Shown here piece after piece: positions 1 to 6,868 of a stretch of DNA of 45,872 nucleotides. The DNA is from an uncultured Clostridium sp. GTDB taxonomy: Bacteria > Bacillota > Clostridia > Christensenellales > CAG-138. The position numbers and the translations under genes were made by a program. The first letter of the stretch is position 1. Each line of letters begins with the position of its first letter. The DNA lies in NCBI GenBank assembly GCA_900542285.1, contig UQNF01000010.1, positions 1 through 45,872 on the forward strand, in the 5' to 3' direction. Under the pieces are notes generated by a model that saw nothing but the letters and a program-made list of their open reading frames with translations, was not told the origin of the DNA and made no database searches.

Positions 1-55
1 GAGCGCCGCCTTGCCAAGGCGGAGGTGGCGGGTTCGAGCCCCGTTTCCCGCTCCA
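1..55 (+). tRNA. tRNA-Gly(GCC), 3' part
   Basis: This is the 3' portion of a tRNA that starts before the window. The anticodon stem CCGCC/GGCGG (6-10/18-22) closes the loop TTGCCAA, whose anticodon GCC (13-15) reads glycine codons GGC/GGU. A normal T-arm follows with loop TTCGAGC. The 3' acceptor strand TTCCCGC implies a GCGGGAA 5' strand, typical of tRNA-Gly. CCA is encoded at 53-55. Confidence 0.93.
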
Positions 56-60
56 TTATG

Positions 61-97
61 AAACCCACATTTGTCTGTCTGACCAATGTGGGTTTTT
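61..97 (+). terminator. Intrinsic terminator after tRNA-Gly
   Basis: Inverted repeat AAACCCACATT / AATGTGGGTTT with a 13-nt loop runs directly into a T-tract (92-97). It begins six bases after the tRNA CCA and so ends the tRNA transcript. Confidence 0.85.
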
Positions 98-159
98 CAA
101 ACCAAGTGTGTCTCACGGCGCAATAAGCAAACTGCCCTAAACTGACGGAGGAAAGACAT

Positions 160-801
160 ATGCAAAATACAAAAAAGAACATCATGAAATTGATTGCTTC
201 AATTATTTGTATTTTCGGAATTACTTCTCTTGCCGGATTAATTAATTACATACCATCGCCAATACTTCAAAACACTGCAAGAGTAGGCTTATACATTTTG
301 ATTGCTCTGACTGCATTTGCGGCAATGAAACTTACCGGAATGAAGATAGAAATTGATCTGAAAAACAAACGTCAGTACCTTATTGGCATTGGGATTGCAC
401 TGATGCTCTCTGCTGTCATTGCTTTTATTCCTGCTCTGTGCGGGTTTTCCTTGGTGGGCACGCATATGGACTTTTCGATGGGAGTTATTATCAATAATTT
501 CATGTTTTATATGCTGATAATTGGGCCCGTTGAAGAATTTGTGTTCAGAGTTTTCTATCAGGACGCTTTTGTCGGCTTTTTTGAAAAGAGCAAATGGCTG
601 GGGGTCGTGCTTTCCGCTTTGCTGTTTGGATTTTGGCACATCATCAACGGAAACATCATACAGGTTCTGTTCACATTCGGCATCGGGCTTGTATTCGGTT
701 TTGCCAGATTCAAAATCAAAGGCTGTGAATATGCAGGTCTTGCAGTCGGGCATGGTCTGTATGATTTCCTGAATACTATCGTTCGTATGTTTGTCGTATA
801 A
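160..801 (+). CDS. CPBP-family intramembrane glutamic protease
   Basis: A 213-residue, almost entirely hydrophobic protein with about six to seven predicted membrane segments. It carries the signature of the CPBP (CAAX protease and bacteriocin-processing, Abi) family: motif 1 EEFVFR (Glu125, Glu126, Arg130), motif 2 FGFWH (His160) and motif 3 GHGLYDFLN (His198, Asn205). In this family the two glutamates and the histidines form the membrane-embedded active site. Members process prenylated proteins or peptides or give bacteriocin immunity; the substrate here cannot be told. A ribosome-binding site ACGGAGGAAAG sits seven bases before the ATG. The gene stands alone between two hairpins, so it is probably monocistronic. 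Family assignment is firm, role unknown. Confidence 0.85.
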   Translation: MQNTKKNIMKLIASIICIFGITSLAGLINYIPSPILQNTARVGLYILIALTAFAAMKLTGMKIEIDLKNKRQYLIGIGIALMLSAVIAFIPALCGFSLVGTHMDFSMGVIINNFMFYMLIIGPVEEFVFRVFYQDAFVGFFEKSKWLGVVLSALLFGFWHIINGNIIQVLFTFGIGLVFGFARFKIKGCEYAGLAVGHGLYDFLNTIVRMFVV

Positions 802-864
802 TTGATATCAATATCTCGAGCAAACTTCGCATTGCTTGTGCTTACTCTTAACTCAACATATGCC

Positions 865-907
865 ATGAAAAGACCTCTTTTGTCCGCGAGCCAAGAGAGG
901 TTTTCAT
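865..907 (+). terminator. Probable terminator hairpin after the CPBP gene
   Basis: ATGAAAA.ACCTCT (865-878) pairs with AGAGGT.TTTCAT (896-907) around a 17-nt loop. The 3' arm itself contains the T-run TTTT. It lies between the protease gene and the promoter of the next gene. Confidence 0.6.
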
Positions 908-909
908 AC

Positions 910-938
910 TTGAGACATTTGCGTATCTGTGATATACT
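910..938 (+). promoter_or_regulatory. Sigma-A promoter of the SnoaL-like gene
   Basis: TTGAGA (910-915), 17-bp spacer, TATACT (933-938), 34 bp before the start codon of the next gene. Confidence 0.7.
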
Positions 939-971
939 TAGCATACAAATCCAAACTTGCGGAGGGAATGC

Positions 972-1364
972 ATGACGAATAGTGAAGTGGTCTTCAACTT
1001 CTTTAAGGAAGGATATGAAAACAAGAACTATGATTTGGTAATGTCATATTTGTCCGACGACTATATCGACCATAGCCCTGCCGGCGCAAGAGGAAATGCT
1101 CAAGCTGTGGGAAATTTGAAGATTGTTGAATCACAGTTTTCTAAATTGTCGATAACGATGATAGATATTTTTTCGGACGATGATATGGTTGCCACAAGAG
1201 TGCTGTATGAAGGAATCCATTCCGGCGTTTGTATGGGGATACCCGCAACAGGCAAGAGGATCAGCTTTGAAGCACTTGGGAATTTCAAGGTTGTCGGCGG
1301 AAAAATAGTCGAATCCTGGGGCTATTGGCCGGATAAAGAGATTGAAGAAAAGCTTCGCACTTGA
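972..1364 (+). CDS. SnoaL-like (NTF2-fold) ester cyclase family protein
   Basis: A 130-residue soluble protein. The pattern of an N-terminal helix followed by YLSDDYIDHSPAG, GNAQAV, then VATRVLYEGIHSG and ISFEALGNFKVVGGKIVESWGYWP is that of the SnoaL-like polyketide cyclase / ester cyclase family, a small cone-shaped NTF2 fold. Family members range from cyclases to proteins of unknown function, so the reaction is not predictable. I chose the ATG at 972 because GCGGAGGGA lies seven bases upstream; an in-frame TTG at 957 overlaps that site and is not a credible start. It has its own promoter and a following terminator, so it is transcribed alone. Confidence 0.75.
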   Translation: MTNSEVVFNFFKEGYENKNYDLVMSYLSDDYIDHSPAGARGNAQAVGNLKIVESQFSKLSITMIDIFSDDDMVATRVLYEGIHSGVCMGIPATGKRISFEALGNFKVVGGKIVESWGYWPDKEIEEKLRT

Positions 1365-1413
1365 AATGCTAATATCCTTCGCATCCATTATAGGTGCACG
1401 ACCTTAGGACAAA

Positions 1414-1437
1414 GTCCTCACAATTGAGGGCTTTTTT
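1414..1437 (+). terminator. Intrinsic terminator after the SnoaL-like gene
   Basis: Stem GTCCTCA / TGAGGGC (7 bp, one G-T) with loop CAAT, followed by TTTTTT (1432-1437). Confidence 0.8.
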
Positions 1438-1439
1438 CT

Positions 1440-2046
1440 GCGCCCTTTGGGGGAGATTTTGAATCCTAAGAGGAAAGAGTATTGAGTGTGAAGCTCGACT
1501 CGGAGAATAGGACTGCGCACATACGAATCGGAGCGGATAACTTCATTCCGATCCTTCTGCATATTTAATTAAACTTTGATATCGTTTGTGAACCCCGTTA
1601 TCCAAGAATAAGTCATGACTAATCGACTTGAATTGATAATATATTTCGGGTCAACGCATATTATGGACTATCATCTTAACTTCCGTATGTACTAAAATTA
1701 AGTAGGTATTTAATAAATAATGCCAAGACGAATAATAATTCATGCCCTGCGAGGCGCGGGATTCATATGCTTTAAGGATTGTTGTTAATTCATTCAGGAT
1801 ATGATATGATATTATAAAGCCGATCCACAGGTATCGACTCGGGAGCATCGACACGGCTCGTCTCCAAAGAAAATTTAAATTGTGCGATTTACAGCTGTGC
1901 CTTGAACGAATGGAGGCACATTCAGGTTTTCAAACAGTTTGATTTTTCTGCTTTCGATTGCAGCGGCATCTTCCGATTTCAGACGCTATCCTCCTCCGGC
2001 GCCGATTTCTTGCAGACAGCCAATGCTATCGAAATCAGGAATCAAT
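1440..2046. other. Gene-poor interval, possibly with decayed coding sequence
   Basis: About 600 bp between the terminators of two convergent genes. No frame shows a convincing protein with a ribosome-binding site. The 1850-2040 part, read on the minus strand, gives a codon-like stretch (ending near RKIKLFENLNVPPFVQGTA) broken by a TAG. This could be the remnant of a lost gene, but I cannot name it. The sequence around 1560-1830 is AT-rich and looks noncoding. Confidence 0.4.
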
Positions 2047-2085
2047 TTGTTAAAACAGACCGCCAAGTCTTGCGACTTGGCGGTC
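2047..2085 (-). terminator. Intrinsic terminator of ilvE
   Basis: Perfect 12-bp stem GACCGCCAAGTC / GACTTGGCGGTC (2058-2069/2074-2085) with a 4-nt loop. On the minus strand it is followed by TGTTTTAAC. It begins just past the ilvE stop codon. Confidence 0.85.
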
Positions 2086-2092
2086 AGCTTAT

Positions 2093-3181
2093 TTACTTCT
2101 TATCGATGTCGGTCACCCAACCGTGAGTATCCTCTATTCTGCCCCACTGGAGACCGGTGAGGGTGTTGTAGAGCTTCATGGTCAGCTCGCCGATACCGCC
2201 GTTTACGGACTTATCGCCGATATAGATGTGCTTGTCGCGATATGCCAGCTCGCCAACGGGGGATACGACCGCCGCGGTGCCGGTGCCGAATGCTTCGGTC
2301 AGCTTGCCGCTTTCGCCCGCTGCGATGAGCTCATCAACGGAAAGGGGACGCTCCTCAACCTCGATGCCCATTTCACGGGCAAGGGTCATGACGCTGCGGC
2401 GAGTGATGCCGGGAAGAATGGTGTCCTCAAGGGGAGCGGTGACAAGCTTGCCATCGATGAGGAACATCATGTTCATTGCGCCGACTTCCTGAACATACTT
2501 GAGATGTTCGCCGTCGAGCCAAAGAACCTGGCTGTAGCCTTCCTTTTCGGCCTCTGCGCCTGCGAGAATGGAGCAGGCATAGTTGCCGCCGGTCTTTGCG
2601 GAGCCGGTGCCGCCGCGGATCGCGCGGACATACTTATCCTCAACACGAATGCGGATGGGTGCAAGGCCGGCCTTATAGTATGCGCCGGAGGGTGCGCAGA
2701 TGATATAGTAGAGGTAGCTGTGGGATGCGTGTACGCCAAGAGCGGCATCGGTCGCTATCATGGTCGGACGCAGATAGAGGCTTGTTCCGGGGCTGTGGGG
2801 AACCCAGTCGCGCTCGACCTGGACGAGCTGACGCATTGCCTCATAGTTGTCCTCGACGTCGATCTCGGGCATGCACAGACGCCTTGCGGAGCTGTTGAGA
2901 CGCCTTGCGTTATCCCTGGCGCGGAACATCAGAATGCGGTCGTCATCGGCGCGATATGCCTTGAGTCCCTCGAAAATCTCCTGAGCATAGTGGAAAACAG
3001 CGCAGGAAGGATCGAAGCAAAGCTTCTGGTACGGTACGATGCGTGCATCATGCCATACGCCGTCATCATAGTTCATCATGAACATATGATCGGTGAAACG
3101 CTTGCCAAAACCAAGAGAACCTTCTTCTTCACGGGTAGGCTTGGTCTTAAGCTCTGTTGCCTTGGTGATAGAAATATCCAT
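2093..3181 (-). CDS. ilvE: Branched-chain amino acid aminotransferase (BCAT type II)
   Basis: A 362-residue fold-type IV PLP enzyme that interconverts Leu/Ile/Val and their 2-oxo acids, using 2-oxoglutarate/glutamate. Visible signatures: FEGLKAYR near residue 71, LYLRPTMI near 135, the PLP lysine Lys196 in GSAKTGGNYA, EVGAMN (232-237) and the late TAFGTGTAA-type phosphate loop (here EAFGTGTAAVVSP). Length and motifs match the longer type II BCATs found in Gram-positives and eukaryotes. A strong ribosome-binding site (AGGAGG) precedes the ATG, an extended -10 promoter lies upstream and a terminator downstream, so the gene is a single-gene unit. Confidence 0.95.
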   Translation of the reverse strand: MDISITKATELKTKPTREEEGSLGFGKRFTDHMFMMNYDDGVWHDARIVPYQKLCFDPSCAVFHYAQEIFEGLKAYRADDDRILMFRARDNARRLNSSARRLCMPEIDVEDNYEAMRQLVQVERDWVPHSPGTSLYLRPTMIATDAALGVHASHSYLYYIICAPSGAYYKAGLAPIRIRVEDKYVRAIRGGTGSAKTGGNYACSILAGAEAEKEGYSQVLWLDGEHLKYVQEVGAMNMMFLIDGKLVTAPLEDTILPGITRRSVMTLAREMGIEVEERPLSVDELIAAGESGKLTEAFGTGTAAVVSPVGELAYRDKHIYIGDKSVNGGIGELTMKLYNTLTGLQWGRIEDTHGWVTDIDKK

Positions 3182-3217
3182 TGAACTTCCTCCTGAAAAG
3201 AACGAATGTTTGCATTT

Positions 3218-3246
3218 ATTATAGCACAGTTGCCTGTGTTTTTGAA
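3218..3246 (-). promoter_or_regulatory. Promoter of ilvE
   Basis: Read on the minus strand: TTCAAA (3241-3246), 17-bp spacer, TGC-TATAAT (extended -10; hexamer 3218-3223). It lies between the yigZ stop and the ilvE start. Confidence 0.75.
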
Positions 3247-3248
3247 CC

Positions 3249-3869
3249 TTATTTTGCTAAATACTCCTCGGAAATTATCTTTGGAGAGCTTCTGCCGTCG
3301 GTTCGTTCGATGATTTCGGCGATAAAGCCCTCGGCATCATCAAACGGCACAAGACAGTTGAAACGGATATTGTCGAGGAATTCGGTATTCTTGACGGTGG
3401 AATTGCTTCGGACAAAGCCCTCGATGCCGCCATACCGGGAATAATCCACAAAGAACTCTATCTCGCTGCACGGAAGCATTTGAAGGACCCCGGCAGATGA
3501 GAGCGCATCGCTCGCAGACTTTGAATAAGCCCTCACGAGCCCTCCGCTTCCAAGCAGTATTCCGCCGAAATACCTTGTCACGATTATGATGGCGTCAAGC
3601 GTTTCCGAACGGATAAGCGTATCCATAATGGGCATTCCGGCGGTACCGCCGGGCTCGCCGTCATCGGAAAAACGCATGATGCCGCCGCGAAGATTGTACG
3701 CCCAGCAGTTGTGCGTGGCGTCATGATGGAGCTTTCTTATCTCATCAAGCCGCGCCAAAGCTTCCTCCTCGGAAGAGACCGGGAAGCATCTTCCGATAAA
3801 ACGGGACTTGTTTACCGTGAATTCCGTTTCGGATGCGGCTCTTGCTGTCTTGTAGGGTTTAAGCGCCAT
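3249..3869 (-). CDS. yigZ: YigZ/IMPACT family protein (UPF0029)
   Basis: A 206-residue protein with the full YigZ signature: SRFIGRCFPVSSEEEA near residue 21, HHDATHNCWAYNLR near 48, RFSDDGEPGGTAGMPI near 66 and VTRYFGGILLGSGGLVRAYS near 97. The C-terminal half matches the associated DUF1949 ferredoxin-like domain. The family is related to eukaryotic IMPACT; its bacterial role is not settled, though the fold suggests nucleic-acid or ribosome contact. The start codon overlaps the tyrS stop codon by one base (TGATG), so translation is probably coupled to tyrS. Confidence 0.88.
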   Translation of the reverse strand: MALKPYKTARAASETEFTVNKSRFIGRCFPVSSEEEALARLDEIRKLHHDATHNCWAYNLRGGIMRFSDDGEPGGTAGMPIMDTLIRSETLDAIIIVTRYFGGILLGSGGLVRAYSKSASDALSSAGVLQMLPCSEIEFFVDYSRYGGIEGFVRSNSTVKNTEFLDNIRFNCLVPFDDAEGFIAEIIERTDGRSSPKIISEEYLAK

Positions 3870-5122
3870 CAGCCTTTGATAAGCCTTACAAAGGTCTTTT
3901 TACCTTTCTTGAGGATGATGCCGTCGGATAGCTTTTCGCGATCCAGCACCGCATGAGTGTCGGTAACCTTAACATCGTCCACGCTGATACCGCCCTCCTT
4001 GACGGAGCGGATGGCTGCGGAATTGGATTTTTCGATGCCTGACAGCACCAGAAGACGGGTAAGGCTCATTCCGCTTTCCTCAATATCGGCATCGGTAACC
4101 GCATATGTGGGCATATGCTCGATGCTGCCCTTGCCGGAGAACAGCGCAGCGGCGGCCTCGGCGGCTTTCCTTGCTTCCTCTTCGCCGTGGACCTGGCTTG
4201 TGACGGTGTATGCAAGCACACGCTTGGCCTCGTTTATGTCCGCACCCTCCGCACACAGCGCATTGACCTCGTCCATCGGGATAAAGGTCAGAAGGCTTAG
4301 GCAGGTCTTAACATCGGCGTCGGCGATGTTTCTGAAGTACTGATAGAAGTCGAATACGCTTGTGCGCTCCTTGGAGAGCCAAACAGCACCCTTTTCGGTC
4401 TTGCCCATCTTCTTACCGTCCGCAGTGGTGAGAAGGCGGGTAGTGAGCGCATACGCGCGCTTTCTCTCCTTGCGGCGGATGAGATCCGCGCCGCCAAGTA
4501 TGTTGCTCCACTGGTCGTCTCCGCCCATTTCAAGCTCGCAGCCGTATTTCCTGTTGAGACAGAGGAAATCATAGCTTTGCATGAGCATATAGCTGAATTC
4601 AAAGAATGTCAGACCGCGCTCATAGCGCTGCTTATAGCATTCCGCACGCAGCATTTCGTTTACGGAAAAATGCACGGCGATATCACGCATGAAGTCCATG
4701 AAGTTGAGATTGCGGAGCCATTCGGCGTTGTTGACGAGGATAGCGCCGTTCTCGCCTTCAAAGTCGATAAGACGGGACATCTGCTTTTTGATGGACTCAA
4801 CGTTGCTGTCAAGCTCCTCTACGGTCAGGAGTTTACGCAGCTCGGTCTTGCCGGAAGGGTCAGCGATCATGGCTGTGCCGCCGCCAAGCAGAACAATGGG
4901 ACGATGCCCGCAGCGCTGCATATGCGCCATAACGCACATGGCAACATAGTGGCCGACGGTCAGACTCTCGGCGGTGGGGTCAAAGCCGATATAAAAGGTC
5001 AGCCTTTCCTTGCCAAGCAGCTCACGCAGCTCCTCAGGATGGGAGCACTGTTTCAGATAGCCGCGTTCTTCGAGCACATCGTAAGCGTTTTTGATGGGGG
5101 GTGTTGTTTTAAGGGTATCCAT
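3869..5122 (-). CDS. tyrS: Tyrosyl-tRNA synthetase
   Basis: A 417-residue class I aminoacyl-tRNA synthetase that charges tRNA-Tyr. The HIGH-equivalent is in FDPTAESLTVGHYVA (VGHY near 56-59), the tyrosine-binding region is GDDQWSNI (201-208), and the KMSKS-equivalent is KMGKT (238-242). The C-terminus, from about residue 350, is an S4 RNA-binding domain. It is co-directional with the upstream aminotransferase and overlaps yigZ by one base. There is no T-box in front of it. The 54-nt gap to the upstream gene contains a 7-bp hairpin (5134-5156) and only a weak purine-rich ribosome-binding site. Confidence 0.95.
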   Translation of the reverse strand: MDTLKTTPPIKNAYDVLEERGYLKQCSHPEELRELLGKERLTFYIGFDPTAESLTVGHYVAMCVMAHMQRCGHRPIVLLGGGTAMIADPSGKTELRKLLTVEELDSNVESIKKQMSRLIDFEGENGAILVNNAEWLRNLNFMDFMRDIAVHFSVNEMLRAECYKQRYERGLTFFEFSYMLMQSYDFLCLNRKYGCELEMGGDDQWSNILGGADLIRRKERKRAYALTTRLLTTADGKKMGKTEKGAVWLSKERTSVFDFYQYFRNIADADVKTCLSLLTFIPMDEVNALCAEGADINEAKRVLAYTVTSQVHGEEEARKAAEAAAALFSGKGSIEHMPTYAVTDADIEESGMSLTRLLVLSGIEKSNSAAIRSVKEGGISVDDVKVTDTHAVLDREKLSDGIILKKGKKTFVRLIKG

Positions 5123-5133
5123 TTCGTCTCTTT

Positions 5134-5156
5134 GGGACGGGCATCACTGCCGTCCC
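5134..5156. other. Intercistronic hairpin before tyrS
   Basis: GGGACGG (5134-5140) pairs perfectly with CCGTCCC (5150-5156) around a 9-nt loop. No T-tract follows on the minus strand, so it is not an obvious terminator. It could be an RNA-processing or stability element between the aminotransferase and tyrS. Confidence 0.5.
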
Positions 5157-5176
5157 ATCCTTTCGTTAGATTCAGC

Positions 5177-6367
5177 TTACTTTTTCTCCTCCGCCATTTC
5201 CTTCAGCAGACCGCCGAGCCTCTTGATGCCCTCGCGGATCCTTGCTTCGGGTTCGGCAGAGAAGTTGAGCCTAAATGTGTTCTTGCCCCTGCCGCGCACG
5301 GAGAAGAAGGGCTCGCCCGGAACGAATGCAACCTTGCGCTCAACGGCACGATTGAATACTTCCTGAGCGTCCCAGCCTTCGGGCAGAGTACACCAGATGA
5401 ACAGACCTCCAACGGGTTTTTCGTAATTTACCCAATCAGGGAAATGCTCATCCATCGCTTCGGTCATTATGCGTGCAGAATTTGCATAGACCTTGGAGAT
5501 CTCGGCAATATGTGCAGGAAGCAGATCACGATTGAGATATTCGGCAATTATTGCCTGATTCAGGTTGGGCGAGTGGGTATCCGTTCCCTGCTTTGCGATT
5601 GTCATCTTGTGAATGAGCTCGGGATTGCCGCAGCAGAGCGCAACACGCATTCCTGGGGAGATGGTTTTGGAGAAGCTTGAAAGCAGGATAACGTTGTCGC
5701 TGGTGTCAAAGCTCTTGATGGTGGGCAGCTTTTTACCGCTGAAGCGGAGGGCTGCGTACGGGTCATCCTCTATAACGAGCATGTCATACTCGGCGGCGAG
5801 CCTTGCGATCGCTTTCCTGGCTTCCACACCGGAAACCCAGCTGGTGGGATTCTGGAAGGTGGGAATGGTATAGAACATTACCGGTTTATGCTCCCTGACG
5901 AGAGCTTCAAGCTCGTCAACATGCAGACCGTCGGTATGGAGCGGTACGGGTACGAGCTTGGCCTGCGCAACGTTGAATGTCTGGAGTGCGCCGAGAAAGC
6001 TGGGCTCTTCAACCAAAACGACATCGCCGGGGTTGATGACCGTCTTGCAAATGAGGTCAAGGCCCTGCATGGAACCCGTCAGCGCAAGCACGTTTTCAAG
6101 CTTTGCGGTGAGGCCGAGGTCGGGGAGTATCTTTTCGATGTATGCCTTGCGAAGGGGAAGGTAGCCCTCCGTTGCACCGTATTGGAGCAGGATATCGGAT
6201 TTTTCGAGGAGCAGTTCGTCGGTTATCGCTCTGATATCTTCCTTGGGAAAGCATTCTTTGGCAGGGTTTCCGCCGCCGAAGGAGATGATCTCAGGGTCGC
6301 CGAGGAGCTTAAACAGCTCTCTGATTGCGCTTCCGCTTACGCCCTGCATACGCTCTGCAATCTGCAT
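5177..6367 (-). CDS. PLP-dependent aminotransferase, 2-aminoadipate/MocR-type class I
   Basis: A 396-residue fold-type I aminotransferase. Markers: ISFGGGNPAKECFP near the start, YGATEGYLPLR, GSMQGLDLICKTVINPGDVVLVEEPSF, YTIPTFQNPTS, IEDDPYAALRFSG, and the PLP lysine in SSFSKTISPGMRV. The sequence is closest in type to LysN/2-aminoadipate or aromatic-like transaminases and to the catalytic half of MocR regulators, without the DNA-binding part. The substrate is not predictable. The start is placed at the ATG at 6367 because GGAGG lies nine bases upstream; the frame is open further 5' but without a ribosome-binding site. It leads a likely operon aminotransferase-tyrS-yigZ. Confidence 0.88.
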   Translation of the reverse strand: MQIAERMQGVSGSAIRELFKLLGDPEIISFGGGNPAKECFPKEDIRAITDELLLEKSDILLQYGATEGYLPLRKAYIEKILPDLGLTAKLENVLALTGSMQGLDLICKTVINPGDVVLVEEPSFLGALQTFNVAQAKLVPVPLHTDGLHVDELEALVREHKPVMFYTIPTFQNPTSWVSGVEARKAIARLAAEYDMLVIEDDPYAALRFSGKKLPTIKSFDTSDNVILLSSFSKTISPGMRVALCCGNPELIHKMTIAKQGTDTHSPNLNQAIIAEYLNRDLLPAHIAEISKVYANSARIMTEAMDEHFPDWVNYEKPVGGLFIWCTLPEGWDAQEVFNRAVERKVAFVPGEPFFSVRGRGKNTFRLNFSAEPEARIREGIKRLGGLLKEMAEEKK

Positions 6368-6449
6368 AATATAGCCTCCATATGTATAAAAATGTTGGGA
6401 GTTTTCCTCTGTCAAGCATATGCCTTATCAGTAGATTTTCCCTACCTTA

Positions 6450-6478
6450 ATTGTAGCTTTTATTTTAATCTGTTGCAA
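6450..6478 (-). promoter_or_regulatory. Promoter of the aminotransferase operon
   Basis: Minus strand: TTGCAA (6473-6478), 17-bp spacer, TACAAT (6450-6455), about 80 nt before the start codon. Because this promoter lies downstream of the terminator at 6552-6598, the aminotransferase does not need the MerR-type promoter further up. Confidence 0.7.
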
Positions 6479-6551
6479 GTATATTTGCGCCCATGTGAGG
6501 TACATTGGGGGATAATTACGAAAATATAATAAATATTGTTGCGACAGGACG

Positions 6552-6598
6552 AAAAAAAGGAGCTGATGCCATGCGTCGTCCGCATTTGCAGCAGCTCC
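6552..6598 (-). terminator. Strong intrinsic terminator of the MerR-controlled transcript
   Basis: On the minus strand GGAGCTG (6592-6598) pairs with CAGCTCC (6559-6565). An inner ATGCG/CGCAT stem extends it, and seven T follow (6552-6558). No protein gene ends just upstream of it. Confidence 0.85.
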
Positions 6599-6727
6599 AA
6601 ACATAACCCAAGCCGTGAAGGTGATGAAGGTAGGGGGTGCTGCAGAAGCAGCACACTCCAAACCCCATCGCTAAGCCTAACGAACATTGAGGAGGTCTCA
6701 GCCCTAAAAGATTACCCGGGGACGAAA

Positions 6728-6765
6728 AGTGTATCCGCAAATTAAATTTTTTGCGAAGATACACT
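6728..6765. other. Long inverted repeat between divergent transcripts
   Basis: AGTGTATC-CGCAAA (6728-6741) pairs with TTTGCG-AA-GATACACT (6750-6765), 14 bp with a two-base bulge and an 8-nt loop. On the minus strand it lies in the 5' part of the candidate RNA and is followed by TTTTCG. On the plus strand it abuts the -35 box of the merR promoter. Confidence 0.7.
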
Positions 6766-6793
6766 TGAAATCCCACAGCATATCTGTTATTAT
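6765..6793 (+). promoter_or_regulatory. Promoter of the MerR-family regulator
   Basis: TTGAAA (6765-6770), 17-bp spacer, TATTAT (6788-6793). The palindromic operator 6804-6820 lies just downstream, around the expected transcription start, a position suited to autorepression. Confidence 0.75.
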
Positions 6794-6794
6794 G

Positions 6795-6825
6795 ATAATA
6801 GGGTATAACGCAACGTTATAGTCAA
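6795..6825 (-). promoter_or_regulatory. Divergent MerR-type promoter with 19-bp spacer and operator
   Basis: Minus strand: -35 TTGACT (6820-6825), a 19-bp spacer, -10 TATTAT (6795-6800). The spacer is filled by the perfect palindrome TATAACG-TTG-CGTTATA (6804-6820). A 19-20 bp spacer with a dyad between -35 and -10 is the hallmark of promoters activated by MerR-family proteins through DNA untwisting. The neighbouring gene encodes such a protein. Confidence 0.8.
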
Positions 6826-6868
6826 GAGATTTTTGAAATATATTTTTATTAACCGGAGGGATTTTTCC

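Larger units (their letters stand above)
6550..6788 (-). ncRNA. Candidate MerR-controlled noncoding RNA or leader
   Basis: The minus-strand region between a MerR-type promoter (6795-6825) and a strong intrinsic terminator (6552-6598) has no plausible protein. Open frames here are short, lack ribosome-binding sites and do not resemble proteins. The predicted RNA of about 230 nt has three clear stem-loops: the AGTGTATC/GATACACT hairpin (6728-6765), a GTGCTGC-agaa-GCAGCAC hairpin (6637-6654) enclosed by GGGG/CCCC and GATG/CATC pairing, and the terminator stem. I looked for T-box, TPP, SAM, cobalamin, lysine, SRP (GGAAGGAAGCAGC) and 6S hallmarks and saw none. It could also be an attenuator leader for the downstream aminotransferase operon. 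Function unknown. Confidence 0.5.

Noticed and set aside
957..971. TTG start for the SnoaL-like gene
   Set aside because: The TTG overlaps the ribosome-binding site that serves the ATG at 972.
2123..3184. Long plus-strand open frame (353 codons) opposite ilvE
   Set aside because: It is the antisense shadow of a clear BCAT gene; composition is Cys/Gly/Ala-rich without domains or a ribosome-binding site.
5134..5156. Terminator between the aminotransferase and tyrS
   Set aside because: The hairpin is good but no T-run follows on the coding strand; recorded only as an intercistronic hairpin.
4577..5680. Plus-strand open frame spanning tyrS and the aminotransferase
   Set aside because: Antisense shadow crossing two well-supported genes; no initiation signal and no recognisable fold.
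6428..6776. Several short minus-strand ORFs (75-86 codons) in the merR-aminotransferase gap
   Set aside because: None has a ribosome-binding site, they cross the terminator stem and T-tract, and their sequences look random.
6550..6788. Assignment of the candidate RNA to SRP RNA, 6S RNA, a T-box or a known riboswitch
   Set aside because: The diagnostic motifs (GGAAGGAAGCAGC, T-box GGGTGGNACC, TPP and other cores) are not present; only an isolated CTGAGA is seen.
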